A stretch of DNA of 64,000 bases from Rudaea cellulosilytica DSM 22992 (GCF_000378125.1 NZ_KB899243.1:1-64000); one strand, 5' to 3'. Counted from the first letter of the stretch, positions 30,441 to 41,572 are shown. Made by a program: numbers and translations. Notes: generated by a model from the sequence alone, not told the origin.

Positions 30441-32588
30441 TCAGCGCAGCGGATAGACGAACACGTCGGCCGAGCCGTGATTGTGCATCACGCTCGTATT
30501 GCCGTAAGTCACGCCGCTGGTCCAGATCGTGGCGCCGTCGAGGGCCATGAACAGGTTCGACTCCGCATAGGCGTCGGCACCGTCGCTGTGCACCGTGCCG
30601 AACTGGCGCAGGCTCTGCACCTTGCCCTGCTTGTCGAGCGTCGCGGCAAAAATGTCGCGATCGCCGACCGGCGTGCCAAGGCGGCCGAACGTGTGGCCGA
30701 CGACGACGATGTTGTCGTCCGTCGGCGCATCGATCGCGACGCCCGCGTCATCGTTCGCCGTGCCGATCTCGCGCTGCCAGCGCACGCGCCCGTCCGACGA
30801 ATACGCGATGACCACTGCATCCTTGCCGCCGTTGCTGCCGCTACCGCGCGTGCCGGCGGCGAACAGCGTGCCGTTCGGACTGACCGCAAGGCCGGCAATC
30901 AGATCGTCGCCCGCAGTGCCGGTCTGCTTGAGCCAGCTGCGCGTGCCGTCCGGCGTGAACGCGGCGATCCAGCCGTCGCTGCCGCCCGCGGAGATTCCGC
31001 CCGGCATCGCCGCGGACGTGACGCCGCCGACATAGACCGCGTTCGCAGACGCCGCTACCGCGAGCGCCTTGTCCTCGCCGGGACCGCCGAACTGGCGCGC
31101 CCACAGCACGTTGCCGTTGCGATCGATCCGCATGAGGAACGCGTCCTTGTCGCCCGCGTTCGCCGTCGTGCCGTCGACCGATCCTTTGCTGTATCCGGCG
31201 AGGTAACTGCCGCCGTTGCCGTCGGCCGCGATCGCGTAGGCACGGTCGGCCGCGGCGGGATCGCCATACTGACGTCGCCACTCTAGCGTGCCGTCAATGC
31301 CGATCTTCGCCGCCAGCGCATCGCCCGCGCTGTTCGACGAGGCATGCGCGCCATCGAGGTTGCCGTTGGTGTAGCCGGCGACAGTGACCGAGCCGTCCGC
31401 ATTGCGAATCGCGCCGTACAAGCGTTCCGCGGCTGCAGTGCCGAATTGGGTCGTCCACATGGTCTGGCCGTTGGCCGCGCGATGAGTGACGACCGCGTCG
31501 GTACTGCCGGCGTACGGCGCACCGTTGATCGAACCCACCGCGGCGAGCGCAACGATCGCGCCGCCCGCACCATCGGGCACGATGCCGCCTGCCCAGTCGT
31601 CGCCGGCCGTGCCGATCAGCGCGGTATCGATCGCCTGCGGCTGGACCGGGCCGATGTAGCGGAACAGGTTCTGCACGCCCTCGACGAAACCGGGCCGCCA
31701 CACATCCCAATCGTGGCCGCCGCCGAGCACGCGCCAGTCGGCGCTGACCCCCGATATGCGCACGAGCTTGTTGTAGACAACGGCGGTTTCGAAATCGAGA
31801 TCGTGCGTGGCATCTTCGGGCGCCGGATTCACGTATTCCTTGTCACCTACCGCGAGGAACAGATGCGCGGGCGAATCCGGATCGATTTGCGGCAACAGCG
31901 CAGCGTAACTCAGCGCTTGGTAGCGCGCGTCGTCGAAGCGAACGGCGCCGATGCCGAAGGCACCGTAGTCGCGCGTCGACGAGTCCGCCGGCGGCAAGGG
32001 GTGGTAGACCGCGGGGCTCAAGACCAACGCCGCGCCGAACAAATCCGGGTGCGTGAAAACGTAGCGCAGCGCGCCGGCCCCGCCCATCGAATAGCCGCCG
32101 ATGCCGCGCGCCCAGCGGCCGTCGAGGGTGCGGTAGTTCGCGTCGATGTCCTTGACCAGATCGCGGGTCAGCGCGGTTTCGACCGGGCGTCCCGGGTAGT
32201 CGCTGCCGGTGTACAGCGAATCGACATACCAACTGCCGCGCCCGGACCACGGTGCATCGGGCATGACGACGATGATCGGCGGGATGCTGCCCGCGGCGAT
32301 CAGCGCATCGAGATCGCTCTTCACCTGGGTCCACGCCGTCATCGAATCGCCGCGGCCGTGCAGCAGATACAGACTCGGATAGCGCGTGCTCGCGCCCGCG
32401 TAGCCGGGCGGCAGATAGATCTCGTAGTCGATCTTGTCCTGCAGCGCCGACGAATAGGCGCTGCCTTGCGTGAGCGTACCTTGCTTCGCCGGCGGCGCAG
32501 CGCGCGCCGGCGTGGCCGTTGTACAACAAGAAAGCAACGTGGCCAAGGTGAAATAGCCGAACGCTTTGACGAACGCGGATGCGGTCAT
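30441..32588 (-). CDS. Exported esterase with C-terminal beta-propeller-like repeats
   Basis: A 715-residue exported protein. The start at 32588 has the ribosome site GGGGAGA. A signal peptide comes first. The first half (about 40-310) is an alpha/beta-hydrolase of the esterase D / enterochelin-esterase-like group: YLLHGRGDSMTAW, the nucleophile Ser in IGGYSMGGAGALRY, a later Asp, and GGGHDWDVWRPG for the His. The second half (about 335-710) has six or so repeats of 50-60 residues, each with a pattern like DA.....DG...W..Q.GT...D.......G...V.G.T, as in SBBP-type repeats that fold as a beta-propeller. The substrate is unknown. The repeats could bind a polymer or cell surface. Confidence 0.8.
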   Translation of the reverse strand: MTASAFVKAFGYFTLATLLSCCTTATPARAAPPAKQGTLTQGSAYSSALQDKIDYEIYLPPGYAGASTRYPSLYLLHGRGDSMTAWTQVKSDLDALIAAGSIPPIIVVMPDAPWSGRGSWYVDSLYTGSDYPGRPVETALTRDLVKDIDANYRTLDGRWARGIGGYSMGGAGALRYVFTHPDLFGAALVLSPAVYHPLPPADSSTRDYGAFGIGAVRFDDARYQALSYAALLPQIDPDSPAHLFLAVGDKEYVNPAPEDATHDLDFETAVVYNKLVRISGVSADWRVLGGGHDWDVWRPGFVEGVQNLFRYIGPVQPQAIDTALIGTAGDDWAGGIVPDGAGGAIVALAAVGSINGAPYAGSTDAVVTHRAANGQTMWTTQFGTAAAERLYGAIRNADGSVTVAGYTNGNLDGAHASSNSAGDALAAKIGIDGTLEWRRQYGDPAAADRAYAIAADGNGGSYLAGYSKGSVDGTTANAGDKDAFLMRIDRNGNVLWARQFGGPGEDKALAVAASANAVYVGGVTSAAMPGGISAGGSDGWIAAFTPDGTRSWLKQTGTAGDDLIAGLAVSPNGTLFAAGTRGSGSNGGKDAVVIAYSSDGRVRWQREIGTANDDAGVAIDAPTDDNIVVVGHTFGRLGTPVGDRDIFAATLDKQGKVQSLRQFGTVHSDGADAYAESNLFMALDGATIWTSGVTYGNTSVMHNHGSADVFVYPLR

Positions 32589-32796
32589 GCTTGGTCTCCC
32601 CGAACTGATTGGATGCGGGAGACGTCCTGCCCGCCCGGCTATCGCAGGCCGCGTCTTGAGAATGACGCTTGGAATCGCGTGCGATCGTTGCACGCTAGTC
32701 GCCCGCGGCGTGGAGAAGAACCGGGCTCGCCTATGTTCACAGCCTAGTTTTTGTTGCGTGCTTCAGCCCACGCATCGCAAACCGGCGTGCTGCGCG

Positions 32797-34329
32797 TCAG
32801 CGCGTGCAGACGCCGACCTGGAGCACGCGGCCCGGATGCACGTTGCCGACGTCCTTCGGCTTGATCCCGTTGGCCTTGGCCAGTTCGCCCGCATTGTCGC
32901 AACCGAACTTGCGTGCGATCGAGCTCAGGGTTTCACCGCGGCGCACGACATAGGTCGGCGCGCCCTTGCGCGCCTTCGTCACGGGTGGCGGCGGGGGCGG
33001 CGCCCGCCGCGTCGCGGTCGCGATCACCGGCGCCGGCGTGGCGAGCACCGCTTCGTGCAAATCACCCGCGAGCGAACCCCACACGCCGCGCATGCAGTTC
33101 TTTTCGTACAGCGTGACGAGCTGCTGCGGCACGCGCAGGCGTGTCGACGCCGGCAGCGGCTCGCGCGGATCGACCGAGGCATTGAGATTGCGCAGCGTGC
33201 GGAACCAGCCGTCGTGCAGATTGCCTTCCGAACCCAGGCATACGGCGAGCTCGGCCAGCGAGGCCTTCTTCTGCAGCACCAGCGTGCCGGGACGGCCGTC
33301 GATCTTCGGAAATTGCAGGTTGTACTTCTCCGGGTGCAGGTAGAGCCACGCCGCGGCGAGCACGACCGGCACGTAGTCGCGCGTCTCGGCCGGCAACTGG
33401 GCGAAGATTTCCGGATCCCAGAAGCTGGCGTCGGGCGCGTTCTTGGCCAGGCGCTGCATGCGGCCTTCGCCACCGTTGTACGCGGCGATAACCATTTCCA
33501 GATTGTTGTTGAGGATCTCCAGCTGCTCGTTGAGATAGGCGGCGTTGGCGCGCGCGGCGAGCTGCGGATCGTAGCGCTGGTCGAAACCGTCGCTGTAGGT
33601 CAGGCCGAAACGCTGTCCGGTTGCGGGCATGAACTGCAGCAGACCGGCCGCGCCCGAGCGCGAGTAGGCGTGCACGCGTCCACCCGACTCCTTGGCCATG
33701 ATGCCGAACAGGATCGCCTCGGGCAGCTTGGCCTTCTCGTACTCCGGCCACATCAGGTAGCGCAGGTATTGGTAGTTCTCGTAGGTGTCCATCAGGTAGG
33801 GACGCAGCGTGGTCAGCCACTCCTCGAGCGCAACCTTGACAGGGCCGTTGAGCGTCATCACCTCGGACAACTCGCGTCCCTTGAGCAGAGTCACCGTGCG
33901 GCCGATCTCGGGCACGGCCGCGGCGACGGCGGAGGCCTCGCCTGACGTGGTTGTCGCCTCGGGTGTCGTTGCTTCCTCGCCGCCGGGCGTCGCCGCCACG
34001 GCCTGCCCGGACATGCGCGCGAACGCCGTGTCGAACTTCGTCGTGTCGCAGCCGCGCGTCTTCGCACACTGCTGGGCCGCATCCTGCGCGTCGTTCCACG
34101 CCCACTGGTACGACGCCGTCGCCGCTGCCTCGTCGTTCTTGAACGTGGCCGGATCGCGCGCGGTGTTGTAGCGTTTTTCATCGTCCGCCAGACGCGTGTA
34201 CAACGCGGCGACCGCGGGACTGGGTTTCTCCTGCCCATTTGCCGTCGTCGTCTTCTGCGCGGGGCCGCCCGCGCAACCGGCCAGCGCGATCGTCAAGACG
34301 GCCGCAACATACCCACGAATTTTGAACAT
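32797..34329 (-). CDS. LysM lytic transglycosylase, MltD-like lipoprotein
   Basis: A 510-residue outer-membrane lipoprotein that cleaves peptidoglycan glycan strands. The lipobox LAGCAGG ends the signal. The ATG at 34329 is used, while ATG at 34338 would add three residues. The SLT domain shows the catalytic Glu in GIMAKESGGRVHAYS, then AAGLLQFMPATGQRFGL and VIAAYNGGEGRMQRL. A single C-terminal LysM (YVVRRGETLSSIARKFG) binds the wall. The 208-bp gap to the esterase gene contains nothing else recognisable. Confidence 0.92.
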   Translation of the reverse strand: MFKIRGYVAAVLTIALAGCAGGPAQKTTTANGQEKPSPAVAALYTRLADDEKRYNTARDPATFKNDEAAATASYQWAWNDAQDAAQQCAKTRGCDTTKFDTAFARMSGQAVAATPGGEEATTPEATTTSGEASAVAAAVPEIGRTVTLLKGRELSEVMTLNGPVKVALEEWLTTLRPYLMDTYENYQYLRYLMWPEYEKAKLPEAILFGIMAKESGGRVHAYSRSGAAGLLQFMPATGQRFGLTYSDGFDQRYDPQLAARANAAYLNEQLEILNNNLEMVIAAYNGGEGRMQRLAKNAPDASFWDPEIFAQLPAETRDYVPVVLAAAWLYLHPEKYNLQFPKIDGRPGTLVLQKKASLAELAVCLGSEGNLHDGWFRTLRNLNASVDPREPLPASTRLRVPQQLVTLYEKNCMRGVWGSLAGDLHEAVLATPAPVIATATRRAPPPPPPVTKARKGAPTYVVRRGETLSSIARKFGCDNAGELAKANGIKPKDVGNVHPGRVLQVGVCTR

Positions 34330-34412
34330 TCCGCTCATCCGACGAATAAACGCACACGTTACACAGCACGCAGCGGCGCGACAACCCTTGGCGGAGTGCA
34401 AATGGAATTCGT

Positions 34413-34928
34413 TCAGCCGCTATTCGCCGAAGCGGGCGTGAGCGCATGATTGATTTCGTCGACGATGCCGGCCAAGGCGTCTTCGCCGTAGCCCTTGTGC
34501 ATGCCGAGAATGCGCCCGTCCTTGCCGATGATCACCATGTGCGGGATCGCCTTGACGTCGTAGGCCTTCTGACTGCGTTCGTTGCGGTCGTTGACCAGGA
34601 GCACGTGCATCTCGCCAAGCAACCCGGCGGCCTTCTTGAACAGCTCGCGGTCTTCGATGTTGACGGCGACGACCTGGAGGTTACCCTTTCCTTCCAGTTG
34701 CAAGCCCTCGAGTATTGCCAGTTCCTTGCGGCACGGAGCGCACCACGACGCCCAGAACGACACGACGACCACCTTGCCGGCATGATCCGACACACGCACG
34801 GAAGCACCGGCCTGGGTTACGCCAAGGACGACGTCGGGCACGGCCTCGCCGACATTGGCGTCGGCGTGGCAACAGCTGCTGGCAGCAAAGAGGAACGCCG
34901 CCGCCAGCCGGGCGATGGTTCGCAACAT
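34413..34928 (-). CDS. TlpA-like thiol-disulfide oxidoreductase
   Basis: A 171-residue periplasmic thioredoxin-fold protein. The start at 34928 has GGAGAGA upstream. The signal peptide is MLRTIARLAAAFLFAASSCCHA. The active site is WCAPC (Cys63 and Cys66) in FWASWCAPCRKE, and the cis-proline loop is VKAIPHMVII. It likely reduces disulfides in the periplasm, for example in cytochrome c maturation, but no partner gene is adjacent. Confidence 0.88.
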   Translation of the reverse strand: MLRTIARLAAAFLFAASSCCHADANVGEAVPDVVLGVTQAGASVRVSDHAGKVVVVSFWASWCAPCRKELAILEGLQLEGKGNLQVVAVNIEDRELFKKAAGLLGEMHVLLVNDRNERSQKAYDVKAIPHMVIIGKDGRILGMHKGYGEDALAGIVDEINHALTPASANSG

Positions 34929-35070
34929 GACGATCTCTCCGGGGCGCGATGAATCGGCCATTTGCGTTGCATCGAAATCCTACCACCTTGGACCGTCGCC
35001 GCAAGCCTGTCGCGTGCGCATGTGGCGTGAGAGTATTCGCCTTGGGTAGCGGACCAACTTGGGACAGGCA

Positions 35071-36600
35071 ATGGCAAACGACATTCTCCTCGGCAAAAGC
35101 CAGCTCACAGGCAGCAGGACGCCGGAGGTTTTTCTGCACGCGAAATACGGCAATCGCCACGGCATGATCGCCGGCGCGACCGGCACGGGCAAATCGGTGT
35201 CGCTGATGGTGATGGCCGAAGGTTTCTCCAAGCTCGGCGTGCCGGTGTTCCTCGCCGACGTGAAAGGCGATCTCGCCGGAATGGCGCAGGCCGCCGTGGT
35301 CAACGACAAGCTCAAGCCGCGCCTCGACAAACTCGGCATCACCGACTACACGCCGAGCGCGAACCCGGTGATCTTCTGGGACATCTACGGCAAGCTCGGC
35401 CATCCCGTGCGCGCGACCGTCTCCGAGATGGGCCCGACCCTGCTCGCGCGCTTGCTCGAACTCAACGATGTGCAGTCGGGCGTGCTCGAGGTCGTGTTCA
35501 AGGCCGCCGACGACCAAGGCTGGCTGCTGCTCGACCTCAAAGACCTGCGCGCCCTGCTCAACCATGCCGCCGACAAGGACAACGCCAAGGAGCTGTCTGC
35601 GAAATACGGCCTGATCAGTCCGACCTCGATCGCGGCGATCCAGCGCTCGCTGCTGCAACTCGAGAACGCGGGCGGCGATGTGTTCTTCGGCGAGCCCGCG
35701 TTGGATTTGGCCGACTTCATGCGCCAGGACATGTCGGGCCGCGGCGTGGTCAACATTCTCGCCGCGGACCAATTGATCCTCAAACCGATGCTGTACTCGA
35801 CCTTCCTGCTCTGGCTCTTGTCCGAGTTGTTCGAGAAGCTGCCCGAAGTCGGCGATCTCGATGTGCCCAAGCTCGTATTCTTCTTCGATGAGGCGCACCT
35901 GCTGTTCGACGACTGTCCGCCAGCATTGCAGAAGCGCGTTGAGCAGGTCGTGCGCCTGATCCGCTCCAAGGGCGTCGGCGTGTACTTCTGCTCGCAGAAT
36001 CCCGACGACGCGCCCGACGTCATCCTCGGTCAGCTCGGCAACCGCGTGCAGCACGCGCTGCGCGCGTTCACGCCGCGCGACCAGAAGGCGGTCAACGCGG
36101 CCGCGCAGACCTTTGCGCCGAATCCGGCGGTTGGGGACATCACCCAGGTCATCACCCAGCTCGGCGTCGGCGAGGCACTGGTCTCGACGCTGCAGGAAGG
36201 CGGCGTGCCGCTGCCGGTCGAGCGCGCACTGATCGTGCCGCCGACCTGCCGCATCGGCACGATCACCGATGCCGAACGCGCGACGATCCGTTCGCGCTCG
36301 CCCGTGGGCGGCAAGTACGACACCGCGGTCGATCGCGAATCGGCATTCGAGATCCTGACCCAGCGCACCGACGCCACGATCGCGCGGCCTGCGCCCGGCG
36401 ACGCAAATGGCGGCGCTGCGCAGGCGCCTGCGCAAGGCCCGATGTCTGGCTGGGGCAAGACGATCAGCGACGTGCTGCTCGGCAGCGGTCGCCGCCAGGG
36501 CATGATCGAGACGATGGCGAAATCCGCGATTCGCAGTGGCGGCAGCCGCCTCGGCACCGCACTCGTGCGCGGCGTGCTCGGTTCGCTGCTGAAGAAATAG
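35071..36600 (+). CDS. HerA-like ATPase, DUF853 (YjgR family)
   Basis: A 509-residue P-loop ATPase of the HerA/FtsK group. Walker A is GATGTGKS (38-45), Walker B is [11 protein letters not shown], and SQNPDDAP and [12 protein letters not shown] follow. The start at 35071 has GGGACAGG upstream. The family is widespread, and its role is unsettled. It may act in DNA translocation or be a helicase-like ATPase. The next gene begins 2 nt after the stop. Confidence 0.88.
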   Translation: MANDILLGKSQLTGSRTPEVFLHAKYGNRHGMIAGATGTGKSVSLMVMAEGFSKLGVPVFLADVKGDLAGMAQAAVVNDKLKPRLDKLGITDYTPSANPVIFWDIYGKLGHPVRATVSEMGPTLLARLLELNDVQSGVLEVVFKAADDQGWLLLDLKDLRALLNHAADKDNAKELSAKYGLISPTSIAAIQRSLLQLENAGGDVFFGEPALDLADFMRQDMSGRGVVNILAADQLILKPMLYSTFLLWLLSELFEKLPEVGDLDVPKLVFFFDEAHLLFDDCPPALQKRVEQVVRLIRSKGVGVYFCSQNPDDAPDVILGQLGNRVQHALRAFTPRDQKAVNAAAQTFAPNPAVGDITQVITQLGVGEALVSTLQEGGVPLPVERALIVPPTCRIGTITDAERATIRSRSPVGGKYDTAVDRESAFEILTQRTDATIARPAPGDANGGAAQAPAQGPMSGWGKTISDVLLGSGRRQGMIETMAKSAIRSGGSRLGTALVRGVLGSLLKK

Positions 36601-36602
36601 CC

Positions 36603-37907
36603 ATGGCCGGATCGGTGCCGCACGCAGACGCCACTCCCCTGACCGAGCGTCTGGCCGATGCGCTGGCCTATCCAAGCCAGCCCGGGCCGCTGTCGACGCT
36701 GGCCGCGATCGCCGCATCGCATGTCGTCGCCGACTGGCTGCCGAGTCTGCCTGGCATGCTCATCGACTTCGTCACCTGGGCGGCGTTCCTCAAGTACGCG
36801 TTCGAGGCCCTGCGCTGGAGCGCGAACGGGCGCGATACGGCGCCGGAACTGAGCTTCCTCGTCGGCGAGTCGGCCGGCTGGTTCGGCGTCGGTGTGCTCG
36901 TGATCGGCCAGCTTGCCGTGATCGGCGCGGCGCGCTTCTACGGACCAGGCGCGGGGTATGTGGTCGGTGCCGTCGTCGTGCTGGCCATGCCCGCGATCAT
37001 GATGCTGATCGCGGTCGAGGACGCCACACTGCTCGCGCTCAATCCGGTCTCGTGGCTGCGCATCGCCGCGCGCCTCGGCACAGCGTACTTCGCGCTGGTC
37101 GTCTTTTTTGCGCTCGCGGTCGCGGCACAGGTCGCGCTGGCCGTTGCGCTCGGCGTGGTGCTGCCGCGCTTCATCGCGATCTTCGCCGTGCACTTCGCCA
37201 GCGGCTGGTTGCTGCTCGCCAACTTCCGCTTGATCGGCATGCTGATCCACGATCGCCGCGACGAACTCGGCTACGCCGGCGACCTGACCCTGCGCGACGA
37301 CCCACAGCCCACCGACCCCGTCGACGCGGTGATCGCGAGCGCGCAACTGCGCGCCGCAGCGGGCGACGCGAGCGGCGCGGCGGCGCTGCTGCTCGACGAA
37401 CTGCGCTCGCGGCCGAAGTCGATCGCCTTGCACCTCGAATACCGCCGCCGGCTGCGCGAGGCCGGCGATACGGCCACGTTGGCCGCACATGGCCGCGGAT
37501 TCGTTCCCGTGCTGCTCGACCTCGATCAGGATCGACTCGCCATCGACGTCGCGCGCGAATCGCAACAATGCAACGCCGACTTCGTGCTGGACGAACCCGC
37601 GGACATCACGCGCCTTGCCGCAGCCGCGGCGAACACAGCTCAAACCCAGGTCGCGCTGTCGCTGCTCGACGGCTTCCACTTGCGCTTTCCCGCGCACGCC
37701 GATGTCGTGCGCAATCTGTTGCTCGCAGCGAAACTGCTCGCCGAGCGCATGAACGACGACGCCGGCGCGCGCGCGCTGCTGCAACACGTCGCGCGCGAAT
37801 TCCCGGATCACCCGCAGGCCGCGGAAGCGCAGCGCTATCTCGATTTCCTCGATCGCCTCGGCGCGGCCGATCCGCGCGCTGCCAAGGCGACGGCGTCGCG
37901 ATCATGA
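36603..37907 (+). CDS. Membrane protein with C-terminal TPR-like region
   Basis: A 434-residue protein. The N-terminal half has four to five transmembrane segments (for example [54 protein letters not shown]). The C-terminal half, from about 235, is a soluble Ala/Leu-rich helical repeat region ([19 protein letters not shown]...) like a TPR or NPxDLxR-type array. It is sandwiched between the HerA-like ATPase (2 nt upstream) and greB (4-nt overlap), so translationally coupled. No function assigned. Confidence 0.75.
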   Translation: MAGSVPHADATPLTERLADALAYPSQPGPLSTLAAIAASHVVADWLPSLPGMLIDFVTWAAFLKYAFEALRWSANGRDTAPELSFLVGESAGWFGVGVLVIGQLAVIGAARFYGPGAGYVVGAVVVLAMPAIMMLIAVEDATLLALNPVSWLRIAARLGTAYFALVVFFALAVAAQVALAVALGVVLPRFIAIFAVHFASGWLLLANFRLIGMLIHDRRDELGYAGDLTLRDDPQPTDPVDAVIASAQLRAAAGDASGAAALLLDELRSRPKSIALHLEYRRRLREAGDTATLAAHGRGFVPVLLDLDQDRLAIDVARESQQCNADFVLDEPADITRLAAAAANTAQTQVALSLLDGFHLRFPAHADVVRNLLLAAKLLAERMNDDAGARALLQHVAREFPDHPQAAEAQRYLDFLDRLGAADPRAAKATASRS

Positions 37908-38425
37908 GCCGCTGGCGTGCGCCGCAAGCCGCATCGACGGCGATCATCACGGCCGAAGGCCAGGCGCGCCTCAAAGCCGAACTCGACGAACTCTGGCGGG
38001 TGCGCCGCCCGGAGGTGGTCAATGCGCTCGCCGCTGCCGCGGCCGAGGGCGACCGCTCGGAGAACGCCGAGTACACCTACCGCAAGAAGCAGCTCGGCGA
38101 GATCGACCGGCGCGTACGCTATCTGAGCAAGCGTCTGCCCGAGCTCAAGGTCGCCGAGGCCAAGCCCACCGATCGTGGCGCGATTTTCTTCGGTGCCTGG
38201 TTCGCGATCGAGGACGACGACGGCCGCACCCAGCGCCTGCGCATCGTCGGTCCCGACGAAACCGACGCCACGCTCGGCTGGATCAGCATCGATTCACCGC
38301 TCGCCCGGGCCGTGCTGAAGAAACGCGTCGACGACGAGTTCGAAGCGCCGCTGCCGTCGGGGGTCAGGCGCTTCATCGTGATCGAGGTGAGCTACGAAGC
38401 ACCGGCGAAGACGCAGGACGCTTGA
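37904..38425 (+). CDS. greB: Transcription elongation factor GreB
   Basis: A 173-residue Gre factor that stimulates RNA polymerase to cleave backtracked transcripts. The N-terminal coiled coil contains [17 protein letters not shown] and [25 protein letters not shown], where the two acidic tip residues are in EGDRSEN. The C-terminal FKBP-like domain has [20 protein letters not shown]. The basic N-terminal run and [16 protein letters not shown] favour GreB over GreA. It starts inside the preceding gene's stop (ATGA). Confidence 0.93.
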   Translation: MSRWRAPQAASTAIITAEGQARLKAELDELWRVRRPEVVNALAAAAAEGDRSENAEYTYRKKQLGEIDRRVRYLSKRLPELKVAEAKPTDRGAIFFGAWFAIEDDDGRTQRLRIVGPDETDATLGWISIDSPLARAVLKKRVDDEFEAPLPSGVRRFIVIEVSYEAPAKTQDA

Positions 38426-38462
38426 GTGCGGCGCGCGAATCCAAGCCGCTACGCCGATTCGA

Positions 38463-39359
38463 TTACCTCAGCACAAATGCCGACGGATATCGCCGTCCCT
38501 CGCGACGCGCGCGAAAACACGGCGTCTCGGCATAGAACGATGCGTCTTCGTTGCCATCGTGCCAGCCAGGAATGCCGGCGAGCGGCAGCGGCCGCAGTTC
38601 CTGCGGATCGGCCAGCAGGACGCCTTGCGCAATCGCCGCGGCGACCACGGCCTCGCCGGCAAATCCGCCACGCGCGATCGCGCCGCGGCTCATCGTCAAC
38701 CAGGCGAACTGCCGCGGCGTCAACGCGACGGCGAGCGCTTTCGCCACCGGCAACACGTGGCCGCTCCAGACGTGCTCGATCAATGCATGGCCGAACACGC
38801 TGATCGCGATCGATTCGCCCCAGGCGTCACGGCGACCGCGGAACAGCCCGACCCAATCGTGCGCGTCCCATAGCGCAAGCAACGAAGGATCCGCCAGCCA
38901 AACAATTCCGCCGGCCTCGTCGAAATGCGTCAGCGCACATTGGCCGCGCGTGCGTTGCTTGGCGCCGACATGCTCGATGTCGGCCACCTGGCGTGCGTTC
39001 AAGGCGCGCTTGAGCCGCGGATGGCGCAGCCAGATCAGCGCGTTGAACAGATCGTGCGCATTGCACTCGCGCGTCGCCAGCACGCCGCGCTGCGCAATGC
39101 GGGTTTCGTAGTGCAAGCCGTCGGCGAGCAAGGCCCGGTCCTGCGCGCGGAAGGCCGGGCGTCCTTCGCGATCGATCACCTCCGCGTCCGCACGGCAGCG
39201 CGCGAGTTCGTCGACCGTGATCGCGCCGGCACGGTCGATCAGCCCGGAATACTCGCTCCACGCCTGGAGCAGGACATGCGCGCACCGATCGGCCTGCGCG
39301 CCGATCTTCTCCGGCGCCGCGACGGCTTCATCGAGCCGACTGGCAAGCGCACCCTGCAT
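38463..39359 (-). CDS. DUF3025 domain protein
   Basis: A 298-residue cytoplasmic protein covering the whole DUF3025 family, with hallmark TRECNAHDLFNALIWLRHPRLKRALNAR (motif spans about residues 116-144), then QCALTHFDEAGG. No signal or membrane segment. Function is not known. It reads with the N-acetyltransferase and rimO upstream on the same strand (6-nt and 29-nt gaps) and converges on greB. Confidence 0.82.
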   Translation of the reverse strand: MQGALASRLDEAVAAPEKIGAQADRCAHVLLQAWSEYSGLIDRAGAITVDELARCRADAEVIDREGRPAFRAQDRALLADGLHYETRIAQRGVLATRECNAHDLFNALIWLRHPRLKRALNARQVADIEHVGAKQRTRGQCALTHFDEAGGIVWLADPSLLALWDAHDWVGLFRGRRDAWGESIAISVFGHALIEHVWSGHVLPVAKALAVALTPRQFAWLTMSRGAIARGGFAGEAVVAAAIAQGVLLADPQELRPLPLAGIPGWHDGNEDASFYAETPCFRARREGRRYPSAFVLR

Positions 39360-39365
39360 CGCAGG

Positions 39366-40193
39366 TCAGAACAGACTCAACCGCGCGAGCGCGGCATCGA
39401 ACGCGGCACGGTCGGGTACGGCGATGCCGAACACCTCGTCCAGCACCGCGACGACTTCATCCACGCTTTCCAGCTCGCGCCGCTCGCCGTCGCCATCGAG
39501 ACGATGCACGTTCAAGCGCCGGCCGGAAAGCGCCCAGCGCCCTTCCGGCCGCGACCGCGCCGCGCTCAACGAACTGGTGAAGTGCGAACTGGGATTCGTC
39601 CACAGGTAGTAGTTCGACACCGCAAAGTCGACCGGGAAATGCTCGACCAGATCGAAACGGTACAAGGTTTTCCACTCGCCCTCGATCCGCGCCTGCAGCA
39701 GTCGGTATGTGCCCGCCGGGAGCAGACGATACGGCTCGAGCGGCGTCGCCTGCTCGATGTCGTCGATCAGGCGCAGCGGAGCGGTCGGCGTCTGCCCGCC
39801 GAAGCCGACGTCGGCGATGTAGTCTTCGCCGTCGACCGCTACGCGCAGCAGCATGTGGCTGCGCATCGTGACCGCGTCGTCGGGCTGGTTCCACAACACG
39901 CGCGCAGCGAGCGCGCAGACGCGGAAGCCGAGTACTGTCAGAACGTTTTGCAGCAGCGTGTTGTGCTCGAAGCAGTAGCCGCCGCGGCGCGAATGCACGA
40001 GCTTCTGCTGCACCGACGCGAGGTCGATGCGGACCTCGACGCCGGTCAGCGGATTGAGATTCTCGAACGGTATCGCTGCAGGATGCATGCGCTGGATATC
40101 GCGCAGCACCGCCAGCGTCGGTTCACGCGGACCGGTATAGCCGATGCGGCGGAAATACGCATCGAGATCGAGATGCACGGTGTCGTTCAGCAT
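39366..40193 (-). CDS. Arylamine N-acetyltransferase
   Basis: A 275-residue NAT that transfers acetyl groups from acetyl-CoA to arylamines and hydrazines. The catalytic triad is visible: Cys74 in SRRGGYCFEHN, His in MRSHMLLRV, and Asp in YIADVGFGGQ. The start is set at 40193 (MLNDTVHLDLD). An 11-codon upstream extension would overlap rimO by 4 nt and is less likely. Confidence 0.93.
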   Translation of the reverse strand: MLNDTVHLDLDAYFRRIGYTGPREPTLAVLRDIQRMHPAAIPFENLNPLTGVEVRIDLASVQQKLVHSRRGGYCFEHNTLLQNVLTVLGFRVCALAARVLWNQPDDAVTMRSHMLLRVAVDGEDYIADVGFGGQTPTAPLRLIDDIEQATPLEPYRLLPAGTYRLLQARIEGEWKTLYRFDLVEHFPVDFAVSNYYLWTNPSSHFTSSLSAARSRPEGRWALSGRRLNVHRLDGDGERRELESVDEVVAVLDEVFGIAVPDRAAFDAALARLSLF

Positions 40194-40222
40194 GTGGCCT
40201 GCCTGCGAATGGTGCGCGGGGC

Positions 40223-41572
40223 TCAACCGGCCAGGCGACCGCCGAGGTCGTGCTCATCAGCCGAATCGACGCGCACGTCGACGAACTGTCCGGGCTTGAG
40301 CTTGTGTCCGTCGGCGATGTGCAACACGCCGTCGATCTCGGGTGCATCGGCCGCGGTGCGCGCGACCGCGCCGTCCTTGCCGACATGGTCGACGAGCGCT
40401 CGCACGGTCGTGCCGATTTTGCGCTGCAGGCGCGCGGCGCTGATTTCGGCCTGTTTCTCCATGAAGCGTTCGAGGCGCTCCTGCTTGAGTTCTTCCGGCA
40501 CCGCGCCGGGCAGTTCGTTGGCCTTGGCACCGTCGACCGGCGAATAGGCGAACGCGCCGACGCGATCGAGCTGCGCGGCGTCGAGGAAATCGAGCAGTTC
40601 CTCGAACTCGGCATCGGTCTCGCCGGGAAAGCCGACGATGAACGTGCTGCGCAAGGTGATTTCGGGGCAAGCCTTGCGCCAGGCGAGCACGCGCTCGAGC
40701 GTCTTCGCGCTCGCGGCTGGGCGTTTCATCAGCTTGAGGATGCGCGGGCTCGAATGCTGGAACGGGATGTCGAGGTACGGCAGGATTTTTCCTTCCGTCA
40801 TCAGCTCGATCACTTCGTCGACGTGCGGATACGGATAGACGTAGTGCAGGCGTACCCAGGCGCCGAGCTCGCCGAGCGCCGCGCACATCTCGGTCATGCG
40901 CGTGCGCACTTTTCCATTTTTCCACTCGCGCTCGACGTACTTGAGATCGACGCCGTAGGCGCTCGTATCCTGCGAGATCACGAGCAGTTCGCGCACGCCG
41001 CTCTTGACCAGTTTCTCGGCCTCGACCAGCACTTCGTCAACAGGACGCGAGACGAGATCGCCACGCATCGACGGGATGATGCAGAACGTGCAACGGTGAT
41101 TGCAGCCCTCGGAAATCTTCAGGTAGGCGTAGTGCTTTGGCGTCAGCTTCACACCGACGTCGTCGTTCGCGGAGCCGCGCTTGCGCTTCGCCGGCAGCAG
41201 GTCGATGTGCGGATCATGCCGCGGCGGCAACTGCGCATGCACCGCGTTCATCACGCTCGCGTAGTCTTGCGGACCACTGATCGCGAGCACGTCGGGATGC
41301 GCCTCGCGGATAACCTCGGCGCGCTTGCCGAGGCAGCCGGTGACGATCACCTTGCCGTTCTCCTCGAGCGCCTCGCCGATCGCGTCGAGCGATTCCTGAA
41401 CGGCCGCATCGATGAAGCCGCAGGTATTCACGACGACGACGTCGGCCGCGTCGTAACTCGGCACGATTTCGTAGCCCTCCACGCGCAACTGGGTGAGGAT
41501 GCGCTCGGAATCGACCAGCGCCTTGGGGCAGCCGAGGCTGACGAAACCTACCTTTTGCGTACTTGAAGACAT
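40223..41572 (-). CDS. rimO: Ribosomal protein uS12 methylthiotransferase
   Basis: Radical SAM enzyme that methylthiolates Asp of ribosomal protein S12. It has 449 residues from ATG 41572. The N-terminal UPF0004 domain has three cysteines (SLGCPKA, VVNTCGF, VTGCLG). The radical SAM cluster is CNHRCTFC in [18 protein letters not shown], and a C-terminal TRAM domain follows. The [13 protein letters not shown] start marks RimO rather than MiaB. Confidence 0.95.
   Translation of the reverse strand: MSSSTQKVGFVSLGCPKALVDSERILTQLRVEGYEIVPSYDAADVVVVNTCGFIDAAVQESLDAIGEALEENGKVIVTGCLGKRAEVIREAHPDVLAISGPQDYASVMNAVHAQLPPRHDPHIDLLPAKRKRGSANDDVGVKLTPKHYAYLKISEGCNHRCTFCIIPSMRGDLVSRPVDEVLVEAEKLVKSGVRELLVISQDTSAYGVDLKYVEREWKNGKVRTRMTEMCAALGELGAWVRLHYVYPYPHVDEVIELMTEGKILPYLDIPFQHSSPRILKLMKRPAASAKTLERVLAWRKACPEITLRSTFIVGFPGETDAEFEELLDFLDAAQLDRVGAFAYSPVDGAKANELPGAVPEELKQERLERFMEKQAEISAARLQRKIGTTVRALVDHVGKDGAVARTAADAPEIDGVLHIADGHKLKPGQFVDVRVDSADEHDLGGRLAG

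Noticed and set aside
34681..36717. A 678-codon minus-strand frame across the HerA-like gene
   Set aside because: Antisense shadow. The plus strand has Walker A and B motifs and a ribosome site.
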